A stretch of 64,000 bases of DNA. Origin: Cordia subcordata. Its lineage: Eukaryota; Streptophyta; Magnoliopsida; Boraginales; Cordiaceae. The notes below the pieces were generated by a model. The model did not search any database. It saw only the letters and a list, made by a program, of their open reading frames with translations, and was not told where the DNA came from. How positions within the stretch are numbered: position 1 is the first letter of the stretch; the number at the start of each line of letters is the position of its first letter. Position numbers and translations under genes: made by a program. This document shows, in pieces, positions 37,052 to 48,342 of this stretch. Location: positions 2,994,501 through 3,058,500 of the forward strand of contig JAPTOF010000012.1 in assembly GCA_028554755.1 (NCBI GenBank). The letters run 5' to 3'.

Positions 37052-39675
37052 ATGAATGCAAATGTTGATGCAGTTAACGTATATTTATATTACGGTGGCA
37101 ACAAAATTGAAACAGATCATGGGCTCGACTATGTAGGTCCAAACTTACCACGTAAAATAAAAATTCTTCCCGGAACGACATACAATCAGTTTGTATCTCG
37201 TATATTCACGAAGCTCCAATTGCGACCTACTATCGATAGAGTTGAGTTGTGTTATCGTGATCCCAAATAAGACACAAACCTACAACAAATATATTATTAC
37301 CCTAGTGGCATTAAGGATGACGAAGATGCACAGGACATGTACGAAACAGCTTGCATGGATATGAATAGGAGATGTGCACACGTTGTCGTAGACGTGTAAA
37401 GTGATGTCGTGTACAATCCATAGCCTTCAAATGAAGAAGCAACACTACAAGAAGTTGTTGGTGATTTGCCAGACTTGAATGTGGAACCACCTTATTATGT
37501 CAATGCAGAAGTCAACATTCCAACCACAACGGCAGGGTTTGCCATATTTTCCCTTTCTCCACCGCCACACCCCACATTTGAAGTTGGAGAACCCTCTCAA
37601 GCTAGTGACATTCGGGAGATGTTCGAGGTGGGATTAGATTCTGTTTTATCTGAACCGAAAGAAGTAGATAAGGACGTCCACTTAAACGAGGAGGAAGATG
37701 TTGTGTCAGTAGAAAGTTTAATCTACGAAAACGAAGAGGTTGATATGGGGCCAGGCAATGGCGAAGAACTGGAGCCGGATCTAGAGGAGGAAGAACCAGT
37801 AGCTTTCCACACAGCTAGGACAGAGTATTACATCACTTCAAATGAGCCTCCAATGGAGAGACCAATGTAGGACGAGAGACGGATGGAGTTGGCCAAACGC
37901 ATGGTGTTCCCAAAAAAGGTTGATCTTATACGGGCTGTCCAACAAAACGTGATCAAACATAAACGAGAATACAGGGTGGTGAAGTCAAATAAGACTTTGT
38001 GGGACATACGTTGCTACGAATCAAGCAATCCTAGGACACCATGCAAGTGGAAGGTTCGTGCAGTAAAAAAATGCACACACAAGATGTTCGAGATTACGAG
38101 GTACCAAAGCATGCATATTTGCATGGGAGATAAATGCAGAAGAGACCATAGAAATCTAATATCTGGTCTGGTCAGCTACACGGTTAGGCATTTTGTTGTA
38201 GAGAAACCTGATTTCGAGGTACGTCTTGTCCAAGCCTACGTAAAGAAGACTTTAAATGTTGATATAACGTACGGGAAAGCGTGGCGTGGTAGGAATAAGG
38301 CAATCCAACTAGTTTTTGGAGACTGGGACATGTCATACAAGATCTTTGCGCGCTTTTTGCCTGTAATTGCAAAGAATCCGAACCGTTGTCCACTACAAGT
38401 TCGCCTGTGGTTCAACCGCAATGAAAAAATTTTCCACTATGTTTTTTGGGCTTTTGGTCCGTGCATCATGGCATGGAGGCACTGTCGACCTGTACTCTCG
38501 TTGGACGGAACACATCTGCATGGGAAGTACAAGGGCCACCTGCTTGTCGCCTTAGCGACAGATGCCAACAACCATATATTACCGTTGGCATTTGCCGTTG
38601 TCGATGACGAGAGTACAAATAGTTGGAGGTGGTTCCTGGAGAAGGTAAGTCAGTGTTTTTTAAACGACATGTCAACAGTTTGTATTCTGTCTAATCTGCA
38701 CGAGAATCGCGCGACCATCAATACAATAACATCCGACGGCCGACTTCAAGTGAAGCATCGCATTTGCTTGAGACATCTAAAAAGCAATGTGATGAAAAGA
38801 TGGCACAACCAATTTGCAAAAGACATGTGTTGGATAGCTGGAAAAGAAAGCCAGAAACGGAAGCACATCGCCGCCATGGACATTATTCGTAATATCGACC
38901 CACGACCCACTGGCGTTGGTACATGGGTGCACCAGATGTTAGCCGACCTCGGTCCAGAGTCATGGACATTGAGCCACGATGGGGGTTACAGATGGGGAGT
39001 GCTGACAACAAATAATGTTGAATGCTTCAATGGTGTGATTGTCGGAGCCAGGGGATTGCCTATTACAGCACTAGTAAATAACACTTTTTTAAGCTAAAGG
39101 TATATTTCCACAATAGGTTGGCAAACGCGATACACATGCGTAGAGATGGTCGTATTCTGACGGATCGAGCGAGAGAAAAATATGAAAAGTGGGAGACGTC
39201 TTCACACCGGATGCGATTGCATGCATTCAGACTAGATGAGTGGTACCAGGTCGGTGGAATGCCAGAATGATGGAACGATGTTCCCAACGAACAAGAGGTA
39301 GATTGGGTGGGACGAACATGTACATGTGACAAGTGGACAGCCTATCATATGCCATGCTCTCATGCCCAATATGTTGCCCGTTATAGGGGTGAAAACCCTT
39401 CAACCATGGTTGATCTTCATTATACGGTAGAGTCATTCGAGGCAATATATAATATGACATTTCAACCCCTTGGACATGAATTTTATCGCCTCGGGACCGG
39501 TTGGACGTTACTCCCGAATGCTTTACGAGTGCGCGACAGAAGACGTGGGTGGGAAAGAACTCGGCGTATACCAAACGAGATGGACAATTCCGACCAAGTA
39601 GGTAGAAGAAAGTGTGGCTATTACAGTAACCCTGGGCATATTGCACCAAATTGCCCCCTAAGAATAGATACGTAG
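37052..39675 (+). pseudogene. MURA-like MULE transposase, disrupted
   Basis: The reading starts at ATG 37052 and stays in one frame with three in-frame stops (TAA 37268, TAA near 37397, TAG 37868). It loses frame near a T run at about 39085, before the TAA at 39095, and has a further TGA at about 39268. The order is: N-terminal region; acidic linker (37466-37870); Mutator DNA-binding region; MULE catalytic core with LDGTH (first Asp) at about 38500; CLRHL; ECFNG near 39020; SWIM zinc finger (CTCDKW...CSHAQYV, 39325-39375); and a terminal CCHC-like knuckle whose second cysteine is Tyr (KCGYYSNPGH). Where the family has SDRH, this copy has SNLH, so the second catalytic aspartate appears lost. 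The length is otherwise right for MURA-type proteins. Confidence 0.93.
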
Positions 39676-39911
39676 CTTCGAATGGTTATCATGAAGTTGT
39701 AGCATGTGATGCTAATTAGTCTTTTCCACTATGGTGTGTAATGTTTTCAATAAAAGATATTGTTAAATCTTTCCATCTCAAAATATTGTCAACATCAACA
39801 CAATTTATATCGAGACATGATAATAAGTACCAAAAAACAATGAAAAATGAAAGTTCAATTACATAGAATTACTAAAATAAGTTTGAAATGTAAAATGTCT
39901 ATTCAATTACA

Positions 39912-42202
39912 TCAATGCGAGAAGGCGTGTAATAATCGTGCCTCCAACCCCGCTGGTCCGGCTGGTAAAACGCGTGGTCGTGGATGCGGTATTTGTGTGC
40001 ATCTGCGAAACGACGCGATCGATGGTCCTCTCAAACACCGGCTTAGCGATCGATCATCTATCAGATAATCACTGGTAGATAACGGCCCCTGCGGTGGCGT
40101 GTTCGAAGTGCTGGGCTCCTGATGTGACGGACCGCCATACTCAAACTGGCTAAACCTACCATGGTGTGGCGGCATGTATGAAGTACTGGGATCGACCCAC
40201 GGACCGCCGTACTCGAACTGGCTAGACCTACCAGGCTGCGGCGGCGTGTATGAAGTGCTGGGCTCCTGAGTGGTATGATGATGACGGCTCCGCTGTACCG
40301 ACCGATGTAAAGTTTGTGGAGGCAGTTGCGGACGTTGGACGTCATATATGGCTGTCGTGTCGTCCAACAAGTGCTCATGCTGGGTTTGCTGAAGTACAGC
40401 CTGGCCTCTGATGTGCAAGACCTGCAGATGACTCACCATATAATCAAGAGTAGCCGTATCTACTCGTAAGTCTCCCGCCTCGTACTGCCGTATAATACTC
40501 CCACTGTGGTTAACCACATGCTGAGCGTATACCGCCTAAAGAAAAATTTCAGAAATTTTAATAGGTATTGCATCAATGCGTACTAAATTCGAATTTATGG
40601 GAAAACATTCATATTGCACTAACCAGACTGTTCTCATCGTGGGCCGACGCAACGTAGCCGTCGTCTGTATGACTAGTCCGAGAGTGTCCAGCATGTAGTA
40701 TGGTTATCCCTCGGTACCATCTCATATACGCCCTCAAAGCCCCAGAATCGGGAAAGTCCTCTAACTCCATCGCCACAACGGTGTTTTCCCAATTGACCCA
40801 CATGTCGACTACCGAATTATATTGTTCAGCTGTAATCTTCTCTTTCCCGTCCCGGTGCTTCTGCCACACTGGTGGATTAACGGGGATCGTCTGCCGCATG
40901 TCGAACTGCCGAAGTACCCGATCAGGACGGTGCCACTCAACTCGCCTACCAACGATGAGGGGTACACATGCTCGCCACGCTTCCGCATTTTCCAAACAGT
41001 ACTGTGGCAAACCACCCATTGCATGCTCGAATGGTTGCCAAATAAACTGGGAACACAATAATAACGGCAGATTAGTTTATAAAACATACAACGTATATTA
41101 ACAAGGGAGAGTAATAAATGTGAGATGTAAAATTTTTCAAACCTTGCCGGGCTACAAGCGGTCAATCATGTCCCGCGCCTCGTTCAAACCAGCCTGGCCC
41201 ACAACCCACTTTAGATCCTTCCTCGCAAAGAACATGTAGCCGCGTGATGGGCCTGGCAACGGGAAATCAGGGTGAATAGCTTGCCCATCCCTCTGATGGT
41301 GCTTATCCGTCTACTCACACAGTGTTGGCCTAAAAGCCGTGAGTCTGTCCCAAGCAAAAAACTGCATTGTACAAGATAATTATATTATAAGTAATAATAC
41401 GTCTTCAAATATCATTAACAATAATGAGATGAGTAAGTGTGCTACCTGAATGAGCATGACGGCCCCGCACATGCCTCTACAATCATGGCAACAAGCCTTA
41501 CAAAGCCATCTATACAGATGCGCTAGGCATGCTGCCCCCCAATTATATTCACTGATATGATCAAAGTCAATCAAAAAGTCTAACCAATGTAACGATAATT
41601 TATTTCCTATCGTATCAGTGAACATATGGGTGCCAAATAACAAAAAAATCCACAAACGGGCCCGCCGTTCAGCTTCCTCCACATCAGGATTCCCCGAAGT
41701 GCCTTGGGCTACGTACAATTCCCTCAGATAGGGTATGTTATCCACTAATTTTGTCCAAAGATACATACACCCCCATATACTGATGAATACGTGTCCGCCA
41801 CTCTTTCAGAGTTCGACTAGTATCGTCAAACACCGGGACAACCTGACCAACAATCGGTAATCCCTAATATACAGCGACATCCTGGAGTATAATCGTGGCC
41901 TCGCCTACAGGCAAATGAAATGTATGCGTCTCTGGTCGCCACCTCTCAATCAAGGTAGTAATAAGAGGATTGTCAACCTGATGGAAGCGCGCCGCATAAC
42001 ATCCAAAAAATCTGGCTCTCAATAAAGCCGTCTGCATAGCAAGATGCTCCGTCCATAGGAATAACTCTCTATCACTCCTATAAATCTTGTGTTCCTCTAA
42101 CTGATGGGGTGACGACAAATAATTCACCCGGTGGTCATAGTAATAGCATAACACTGAACTATCGCTAGGAGCTGGTCTATGAGTCATAGATCCTACGAGC
42201 AT
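39912..42202 (-). pseudogene. PMD (plant mobile domain) gene of the MULE, disrupted
   Basis: The best four-exon reading on the minus strand, with GT/AG borders, is 42202-41446, 41361-41143, 41046-40624 and 40535-39912 (stop TGA). The PMD signature (ERWRPETHTFHLPVGEATI, LQDVAVY) is in exon 1, and FFAWDRLTAFRP starts exon 2. RVLRQFDMRQTIPVNPP in exon 3 is the typical PMD C-terminal region. Exon 4 has three copies of an EPSTSYTPP...SQFEYGGP repeat. Breaks are a TAG at about 41861, an 8-bp deletion near 41742 (relative to the 19210-20214 copy), and TAG codons in exon 2. PMD proteins are known both as host genes (the MAIN/MAIL1 family) and as transposon passengers. The role in transposition is not established. 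Confidence 0.9.
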
Positions 42203-42229
42203 TAAGTAAATTAAAAAAAATGTAAAAGT

Positions 42230-43340
42230 ACTAATTATTACTAATTAGTTTAAAACTGCAACCTTAATATTTAACTAATTTTGCTAACTTTGTAAAATTC
42301 ATAATATTTTAATTTTTCTACATTCATACTATTTAAAATTACATCGATTAATACATCCCATCATCATAAAAATATTAATATTCCAAATAATAAATCAACA
42401 TATAATTAACATATAAAATAAACCAACATGATTAATATTCCACTAAAATAAACAATAGTCTAATTTTGAAATTTAATGTATTAAGCAACATATAATAAAC
42501 ATATAAAATATACCAACACGATTAACATTCCACTAAAATAAACAATAATATAATTTTCAAATTAAAGTTGCACAACAAATAAAATTAATACTACTTAACA
42601 TTATCTAAACGTCAAAAAATTTATTACTAATTACTTTAGAACTACAACTTTAATATTGAACAAATATATCACTTCATCTTAAAATTACTAATAATGAACA
42701 TAATAAATCCTAAAACTCCACTAAAACCCTAACTTGATTTACTATATGCCCTATAACTTTAATTTTCTCATTTCTTAAATTTTATATTATTTAAAATTTA
42801 TAAAAATTCATGTTAAATACTTTAGAACTACAACTTTAATACTTAATTATTACATAACGTCATCTTAAATTGACTAATAATTAACATAATTAATCCTAAA
42901 ATTCCACTAAAACCCTTAAACGCCACTAAAACCCTAAAACTCCATATGATTAATTGAATAATTATAAATTCACACTAATTATATGCATACTGATTATATG
43001 TACACAAATTATATACACAATGATTAATACATCCCATCATCATAAAATGATTAATATTCCAGAAATAAATCAACATATAATTAAACCAACAAAATTAATA
43101 TTCCACTAAACTAAATAATTGTCTAACTTTAAAATTTAACGTATTAAGCAACATATAATTAACATATAAAATAAACCAATATGATTAATATTCCACTAAA
43201 CTAAACAATAATATAATTTTCAAATTAGATGTAGGCAACATGTAATTAACATATAATTTTGAAATTTAACATCATATAAATTAAACAAACAAACACATTA
43301 AAACATATAAATTCGGTACCAAAAAAAAAAAGAGAAAACT
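42230..43340. repeat. AT-rich duplicated block upstream of the MULE PMD gene
   Basis: A segment at about 42350-42570 (AATACATCCCATCATCATAA, then two roughly 86-bp units with AACATATAATTAACATATAA and ATTCCACTAAA) recurs at about 43020-43235. Between them, ACTTTAGAACTACAACTTTA plus CCTAAAA-TCCACTAAAACCC occurs at about 42635 and 42815. No coding sequence is visible. It lies between the palindrome array and the PMD start codon. Confidence 0.75.
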
Positions 43341-43497
43341 TACAAGATTTAGGCAAAATCCTAGAATGTGGAAAATTTGTACTAAATTTTTGAATTGGAT
43401 GGGAGAAAAGTGAGAGAGGGAGAGAGCAAAAGAGGAGAGGAGAGGTGAGATTTCGGATGGAAGAGGAGGGTTCGGGCGGGGGTTTAAATAGTAGAGG

Positions 43498-44005
43498 AGT
43501 CGAACTTCAGAAGTTCAACATCGAGGAACAAAAACTCGATTTCAAACTTCTGAAGTTCGAGTACAACATAATCAAACTTCTAAAGTTCGATTTTATATGT
43601 ATTTCGAATTTTTGAAGTTCGACATCGAGTTTCGAGATTCTGCTTTAATGCCTTGTCTGTTACGTGCAGCGATACACGCGTTATCGACCTTTCAAATTTC
43701 GATAACGGCCAGCTATGTTGGGTTTCCAAGCAGTCGAACTTCAGAAGTTCGAATCAAGGAGATATCGAACTTCGGAAGTTCGAGTACACCAACTGTTCGA
43801 ACTTCAGAAGTTCGACTAATTTCGACTTCGAGTTTCGAGATTACATCTACTCAGTCGAACTTCAGAAGTTCGAGTCCGAGCTTTTGAATTTCGAATTCTT
43901 AGTTGGACTTCAGAAGTTCGATATCTCATATTATAATTTCCTTTTTTTTTACCCTTCACATAGTCGAACTTTGTAATTTCGCTTTCGAACTTCATAAGTT
44001 CGAAA
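43498..44005. repeat. Right subterminal array of CGAACTTCAGAAGTTCG palindromes
   Basis: About ten or more copies of CGAACTTCAGAAGTTCG or close variants lie in about 500 bp (for example near 43502, 43545, 43573, 43605, 43736, 43765, 43798, 43857, 43907 and 43985). They are better preserved than on the left and lie upstream of the PMD gene. Confidence 0.9.
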
Positions 44006-44086
44006 AGTCTACTTTTGCTACTCCCCTCAAAACTGGGTTATTTTTTAAAACAAATTAAAAAATAAGGTTAAAAATAAAAATAACCC
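43979..44086. repeat. Right terminal inverted repeat of the MULE
   Basis: It is the inverted partner of the left end. The PMD gene is read away from this end. Confidence 0.92.
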
Positions 44087-44095
44087 CTCAAACAG

Positions 44096-45088
44096 CTAGC
44101 ACATCTTAACGGCCTATCAACCTTCACTTTTTGCAAAAAATTTAAACATTACTAGATTTGGTAGTCTTTGTTGCTTTCTTCACATCAATTATAGACCATC
44201 ATAATAATTCAACCATGTCAGAAATGTCGCCAGATAGCTAATGTCCTTACATGAAAGACCACTAGAATAAATGCAAACATAAATATTAAAAGATCATATT
44301 TCCCAGACAAGTACATCGCAAGAACGTGAAAGACAACTAGAACAAAAGCGACCCCCCTGTCGCATTTCAATTCCACGGGAGATTCCTTTTCGATTGATAA
44401 TTATTTAAGTTCAGTATTATTATCATTATAAATTAAAAAATTTTAAAAATTTAAACCGAGGAAAAAAATGGTATATAGAATTACGAAGGATGGGAAAAGA
44501 TTAAATATTGTTTGGATAGAATAAATGGAAGGGAGTAATTAATTTCATCTACAAATTAACTTTTCTGTCATTCTTTATTTCATGTAAAATTTTAAATTAA
44601 GATTGAAATAGTTATTATATAGTGTTAAACTTTCCCACCCCTCCGCTTAACCCCAATTGGGGAAGATCAAAATGTTGAGTTGTGGAGGAGTGAAGTTATT
44701 CTTCCTTCCTTTCCCCGCTTTCCTTCCAAACCAAATAGGGTAAAGGAATTGAAATCCCTCCCAAACTATTCTCTTCCCACATACAAGTAGCATTTTATAT
44801 CATTTTGTATTTTCGCCTCCCCCTCACGTGATAAGAGTTTTTGTATGTAAAATCACTCATCTATATGTTTGGCTATTAGCCCAAGCATGTACAAGGATCG
44901 GAGTGTAATTTACTAGTCCGAAAGAGAGTTGATTCTTAGGACTTCTATTTTCATATTTCCATACATGCACATATCTAAAATCATCTGAAAACCTTGGTTG
45001 TTACAAGCGGATTAAACTATTAATGTGATCTTCAACATAAGAACAATAAAGGGAAGCACCAACACGGAAAGGAAATGGCGTAGGGTAC
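44096..45088. other. Intergenic DNA, no gene recognised
   Basis: The DNA is AT-rich with no domain-bearing frame and no clear repeat ends. Confidence 0.55.
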
Positions 45089-45470
45089 TGATAGATTAGT
45101 AGAGAGAGAAAATGAACATTTATGAAGAGAGAGAATGATTTTTATTATTGAGCTAATGATGAGCATAAAGCTATTTATAGAAGTCTCACCATGATATAAC
45201 TAACTAGTTTATAACTAACTCCAACTCCTTTCGTAACGAACTTCTTGCTCCAGTTGGCATACTTTGACTAAGCTAGCTATGCATTTGACTAAAGTCTGTC
45301 ATTCCCCCTCAAGCTTAGCATGGGAAACCAATGGAAGCTTGTTCTTTAAAGACTAAAAATGAGCAGTAGTGAGACCTTTTGTGAAAATGTCAACAAGTTG
45401 GTTTTCTAATGGAACATGGGTGATAGAGAGTTTCTTGGCCACAACCTCCTCTCATGCACAATAATAATTA

Positions 45471-45699
45471 GGGTCTGTTTGGATTGACTTTTTTTTTTAA
45501 AAAAAAAAGAGCACTTTTTTCCCTAAAAAGTTACATTAAATTTGCAATAACTATTTGATTTGACTTTCTAAAAAGCTGAAACTCTGAAAAAGCTCAAATA
45601 CAATTTTTTTTAGAAGCTTGAATTTTCAGCTTATCAAAAAAAGCTATTTTTCAAAAGCTGTTAAAAAAGGGTTTGAAAAAAGTCAATCCAAACGAGCCC
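45471..45699. mobile_element. Tourist-like MITE, family 2, copy D
   Basis: The ends GGGTCTGTTTGGATTGAC and GTCAATCCAAACGAGCCC are flanked by TTA on both sides (45468-45470 and 45700-45702). It lies inside Copia relic C. Confidence 0.88.
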
Positions 45700-45704
45700 T
45701 TAAT

Positions 45705-46830
45705 ATCGATGTGCTTGGTGCAACCATGAACATTGGGTTCGAAGCTAGAACTAAAGCTAATATGTTATCACATGCCAAAAGTGGAATTGAAGATGGAACA
45801 GAAAAAAATTTGAGCAGGTGTAAAAACCAATCAAATTCAGCAGCAATTTGGACCATTGCCCTGTACTCTACTTCTGTGAAGTTGCATAAGATTGTTGATT
45901 GCTTCTTTGAAGTCCAGGAAAGTAGATTAGATCGCATAAAAATGCAGAACCTTGTTGTGAATTTTTTTATCAGTAACGTCTGAGGCCCAATCACTATCTG
46001 AATAGGCTGTTAAAGTAAGTGGACTAGGAGTAAAAAAGCACTTTTTTTCCTGAAAAAGTTACATTAAATTTGCAATAATTATTTGATTTGACTTTCAAAA
46101 AAGTTGAAACTCTGAGAAAAGTTCAAATATAGCTTTTTTTAGAAGCCAGAATTTTTAGCTTCTAAAAAAAACTATTTTTCAAAAGCTGTTAAAAAAAACG
46201 CTTTTGAAAAAAGTTAATCCAAATGAGCCCTAAGAGTCCATATGATAGAATCCCTTTAATAAATCTAAGTATGCGTTTTAGACAGGCATAATCACCAATT
46301 GTTGGATTGTGCATCTTGTGATAGATAGAGCTAATTGCAAACTACAAGTCTAGTCTTGTGATGGTGAGGTATTAAAGTGCACCTGCTAGACTTCTAAAGA
46401 GTGTAGGATCAACATAAGGTTCAAAATATGAGAAAGAGCTATTGTGAGATTTGGACATGATTGGATTGGTAACTGGATGTTAATTAGTCATCCTTGCTTT
46501 CTTGAGGAGATCTGTTGCATATTTGGTTTGATGGAGCAACAAGTCTTGTGCACATTCTTTCACCTCAATGCCCAAAAAATATGACAAATTGCCAAGATAC
46601 TTCACAGCAAAATGAGCCTGCATAGTCTGAATAAGTGCTGAGATAGCTTCTTTTGTGCTTTCAATCAAGATGATGTCATCTACATATACTAATAGTAGAA
46701 TAGTATAGATTGCGGTCCTCTAAATGAATAATGATGAGTCTGTTGAAGAACAAACAAAACCTTGAAAGATTAAGAAAGAGTGCAGTTTGGAGAACCAGGC
46801 TCCAGGAGCCTGTTTCAATCCATAGAAGAT
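45705..46830 (-). pseudogene. Copia C reverse transcriptase and RNase H remnant
   Basis: Reading on the minus strand there is YGLKQAPGAWF (about 46800), then YVDD (about 46680), LGNLSYFLGIEV (about 46580), FRSLAGALQYLT (about 46400) and, past a MITE, an RNase H segment with SWTSKKQST and TEVEYRAM (45900-45850). Frameshifts, the MITE insertion and loss of the N-terminal half make it a pseudogene. The sequence differs from Copia A/B, so it is a separate lineage. Confidence 0.88.
46030..46230. mobile_element. Tourist-like MITE, family 2, copy E (left end missing)
   Basis: The sequence matches copy D from AAAAGCACTTTTTT to AATCCAAATGAGCCC and is followed by TAA. The left inverted end is absent. 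It lies within the RT-RNase H part of Copia relic C. Confidence 0.75.
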
Positions 46831-47026
46831 TTGATTAGTAGAGAGAGAAAATGAACATTTATGAAGAGAGAGAATGATTTCTATTATTGAGCTAATGATG
46901 AGTACGAAGCCATTCATAGAAGTCGGACCATGACATAACTAACTAGTTTATAACTAACTCCAACTCCTTTTATAACTAACTTCTTGCTCCAGCTGGCATA
47001 CTTGGACTAAGCTAGCTATGCATTTG

Positions 47027-47698
47027 TAGGGATGGCAATGGGACGAGTGACTTAGGGTACCCGGTATCGACCAACCTGATTAAAATCGGATAAAGTCCGT
47101 CTCGTTAAGAATCCGAAACGATTAAAAATACCTGTTAGGGTTTAGAATGAAACTGAGATTCACTCCCCAGATACCTGCATTCCCGAGCCCGATTATATAT
47201 ATACATCCATGTGTATATGTGTGTGTAGGTGTTTATATTTATTAATTAATTATAGTTTTAAGTACATAGTACATATTACATACTAAAAATAAGAGAAGAT
47301 TTTTACTTTCTACTAGTAGTAAGGTTTGAATCCTTAACCTTTTACTCTTTAAAATTTTATTATTTTAATGTATTTTAGGGATATTTTTTAGATTTTTTGG
47401 AAAATTTTATTTAAATGGTTAGTTTTTTAAAACTTAGTGATTTTATTCGGTTTCCGGGTTGAGATTATTTCTTAAATTTGGTTTGGGACATTTCTTGTTT
47501 AAATTTTTTATTTGAATTTTAAATCTTTTTAACTGGGTTTTAGACGTTCTGGGTATCCGCGGGTTTAGGATGTTTCAAACATGGGATTCCGGTTTAATTT
47601 TTATCTAGATTTGGGACGAAAATGCTATTAGAATATTATTCAGGTAGCTGGTTTAAAATTCTTTTATAGATAGGATACATGTCCCGTTGCTATCCCTA
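47027..47698. mobile_element. hAT-like non-autonomous DNA transposon inserted in an LTR
   Basis: The inverted ends TAGGGATGGCAATGGGAC and the reverse complement of GTCCCGTTGCTATCCCTA enclose 672 bp. The flanks TGCATTTG (47019-47026) and TACATTTA (47699-47706) are an 8-bp duplication with two mismatches, as expected for an old hAT insertion. The split LTR of Copia relic C reads continuously across the site. No transposase is encoded. Confidence 0.8.
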
Positions 47699-48342
47699 TA
47701 CATTTAACTGGAGTCTATCAGCTATGAGGAGGGGAATTAAAATTTGAAACGACATGATAGGATAAAGAGTTAGTTGGACTTCAATTTTCTTGAAGCGTTC
47801 CACCTATTGAGAGCCTTTGGTATACATCATCAAAAGACCAACAGCTATGCCTCATGACTTTGGCCTATTAAAAGTTACAGGCAAATGAAGTATGGTTAAG
47901 CAACACCCAGCATTACATTCAGGTGTACGTAGTAGCTTGCAGCTTCTATGTCAGTAAATTTTTTCGGTTGCGTCTGCTTTGATCTTTGTTTATACATTCT
48001 CAGCCTATAGTATATATGCAGCTTTAACCATTGCCTTTTTAGAACAGTTTAAAGATACCTCAAATAATTAAAATTACGACTATTTTAAGATTTTTTTCCA
48101 TAAGTTATTGTCTGAGTTTGAATCACATGAGTATGGGATTGGCTTGGCGAGGGACCACCAAAGTAAAAGGAAATTAAATAACCATTGAAGCCATGCATTG
48201 GAAGCGATAACAATGTACTTTTCCATAAATATAATATACCAGGAAGATGGATCATTTACGGGCCCTTTGCCAGCAGGAAGATGTTGATATTACACCAGCA
48301 TATCAAATGCCCATCACGATCAATTTTTCCTATGTGTTTAAG

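Larger units (their letters stand above)
36168..44086. mobile_element. Mutator-like element (MULE) with transposase and PMD genes
   Basis: The 7.9-kb element is flanked by an identical 9-bp duplication, CTCAAACAG (36159-36167 and 44087-44095), the length expected for Mutator. Its ends are long inverted repeats. The first roughly 100 bp (GGGTTATTTTTATTTTTAAC... through ...GAGGGGAGTAGCAAAAGTAGAC) are nearly the same, inverted, at the right end. A transposase gene reads rightward from the left end (37052-39675) and a PMD gene reads leftward from the right end (42202-39912), converging with about 235 bp between their stops. Both subterminal regions hold palindrome arrays. The two-gene convergent plan matches maize MuDR. 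Both genes are broken, so movement would need another source of transposase. Confidence 0.95.
45089..47720 (-). mobile_element. Copia relic C, internally deleted, with nested insertions
   Basis: The left LTR (45089-45301, 213 bp, TGATAG...GTCTGTCA on the plus strand) is preceded on the minus strand by a polypurine tract (GAGGGGGAATGACAG at its start). The right LTR starts at 46832 and is split by a DNA transposon at 47027-47698, resuming with CATTTAACTGGAGTCTATCA to 47720. Gag, protease and integrase are missing. The 5' LTR runs directly into reverse transcriptase. Family-2 MITEs sit at 45471-45699 and about 46030-46230. The flanking bases do not form a clear duplication. Confidence 0.85.

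Noticed and set aside
43597..43976. Two plus-strand frames rich in Ser/Arg/Glu/Phe
   Set aside because: They arise from the CGAACTTCAGAAGTTCG palindrome array, which reads as repeated amino-acid pairs in any frame.
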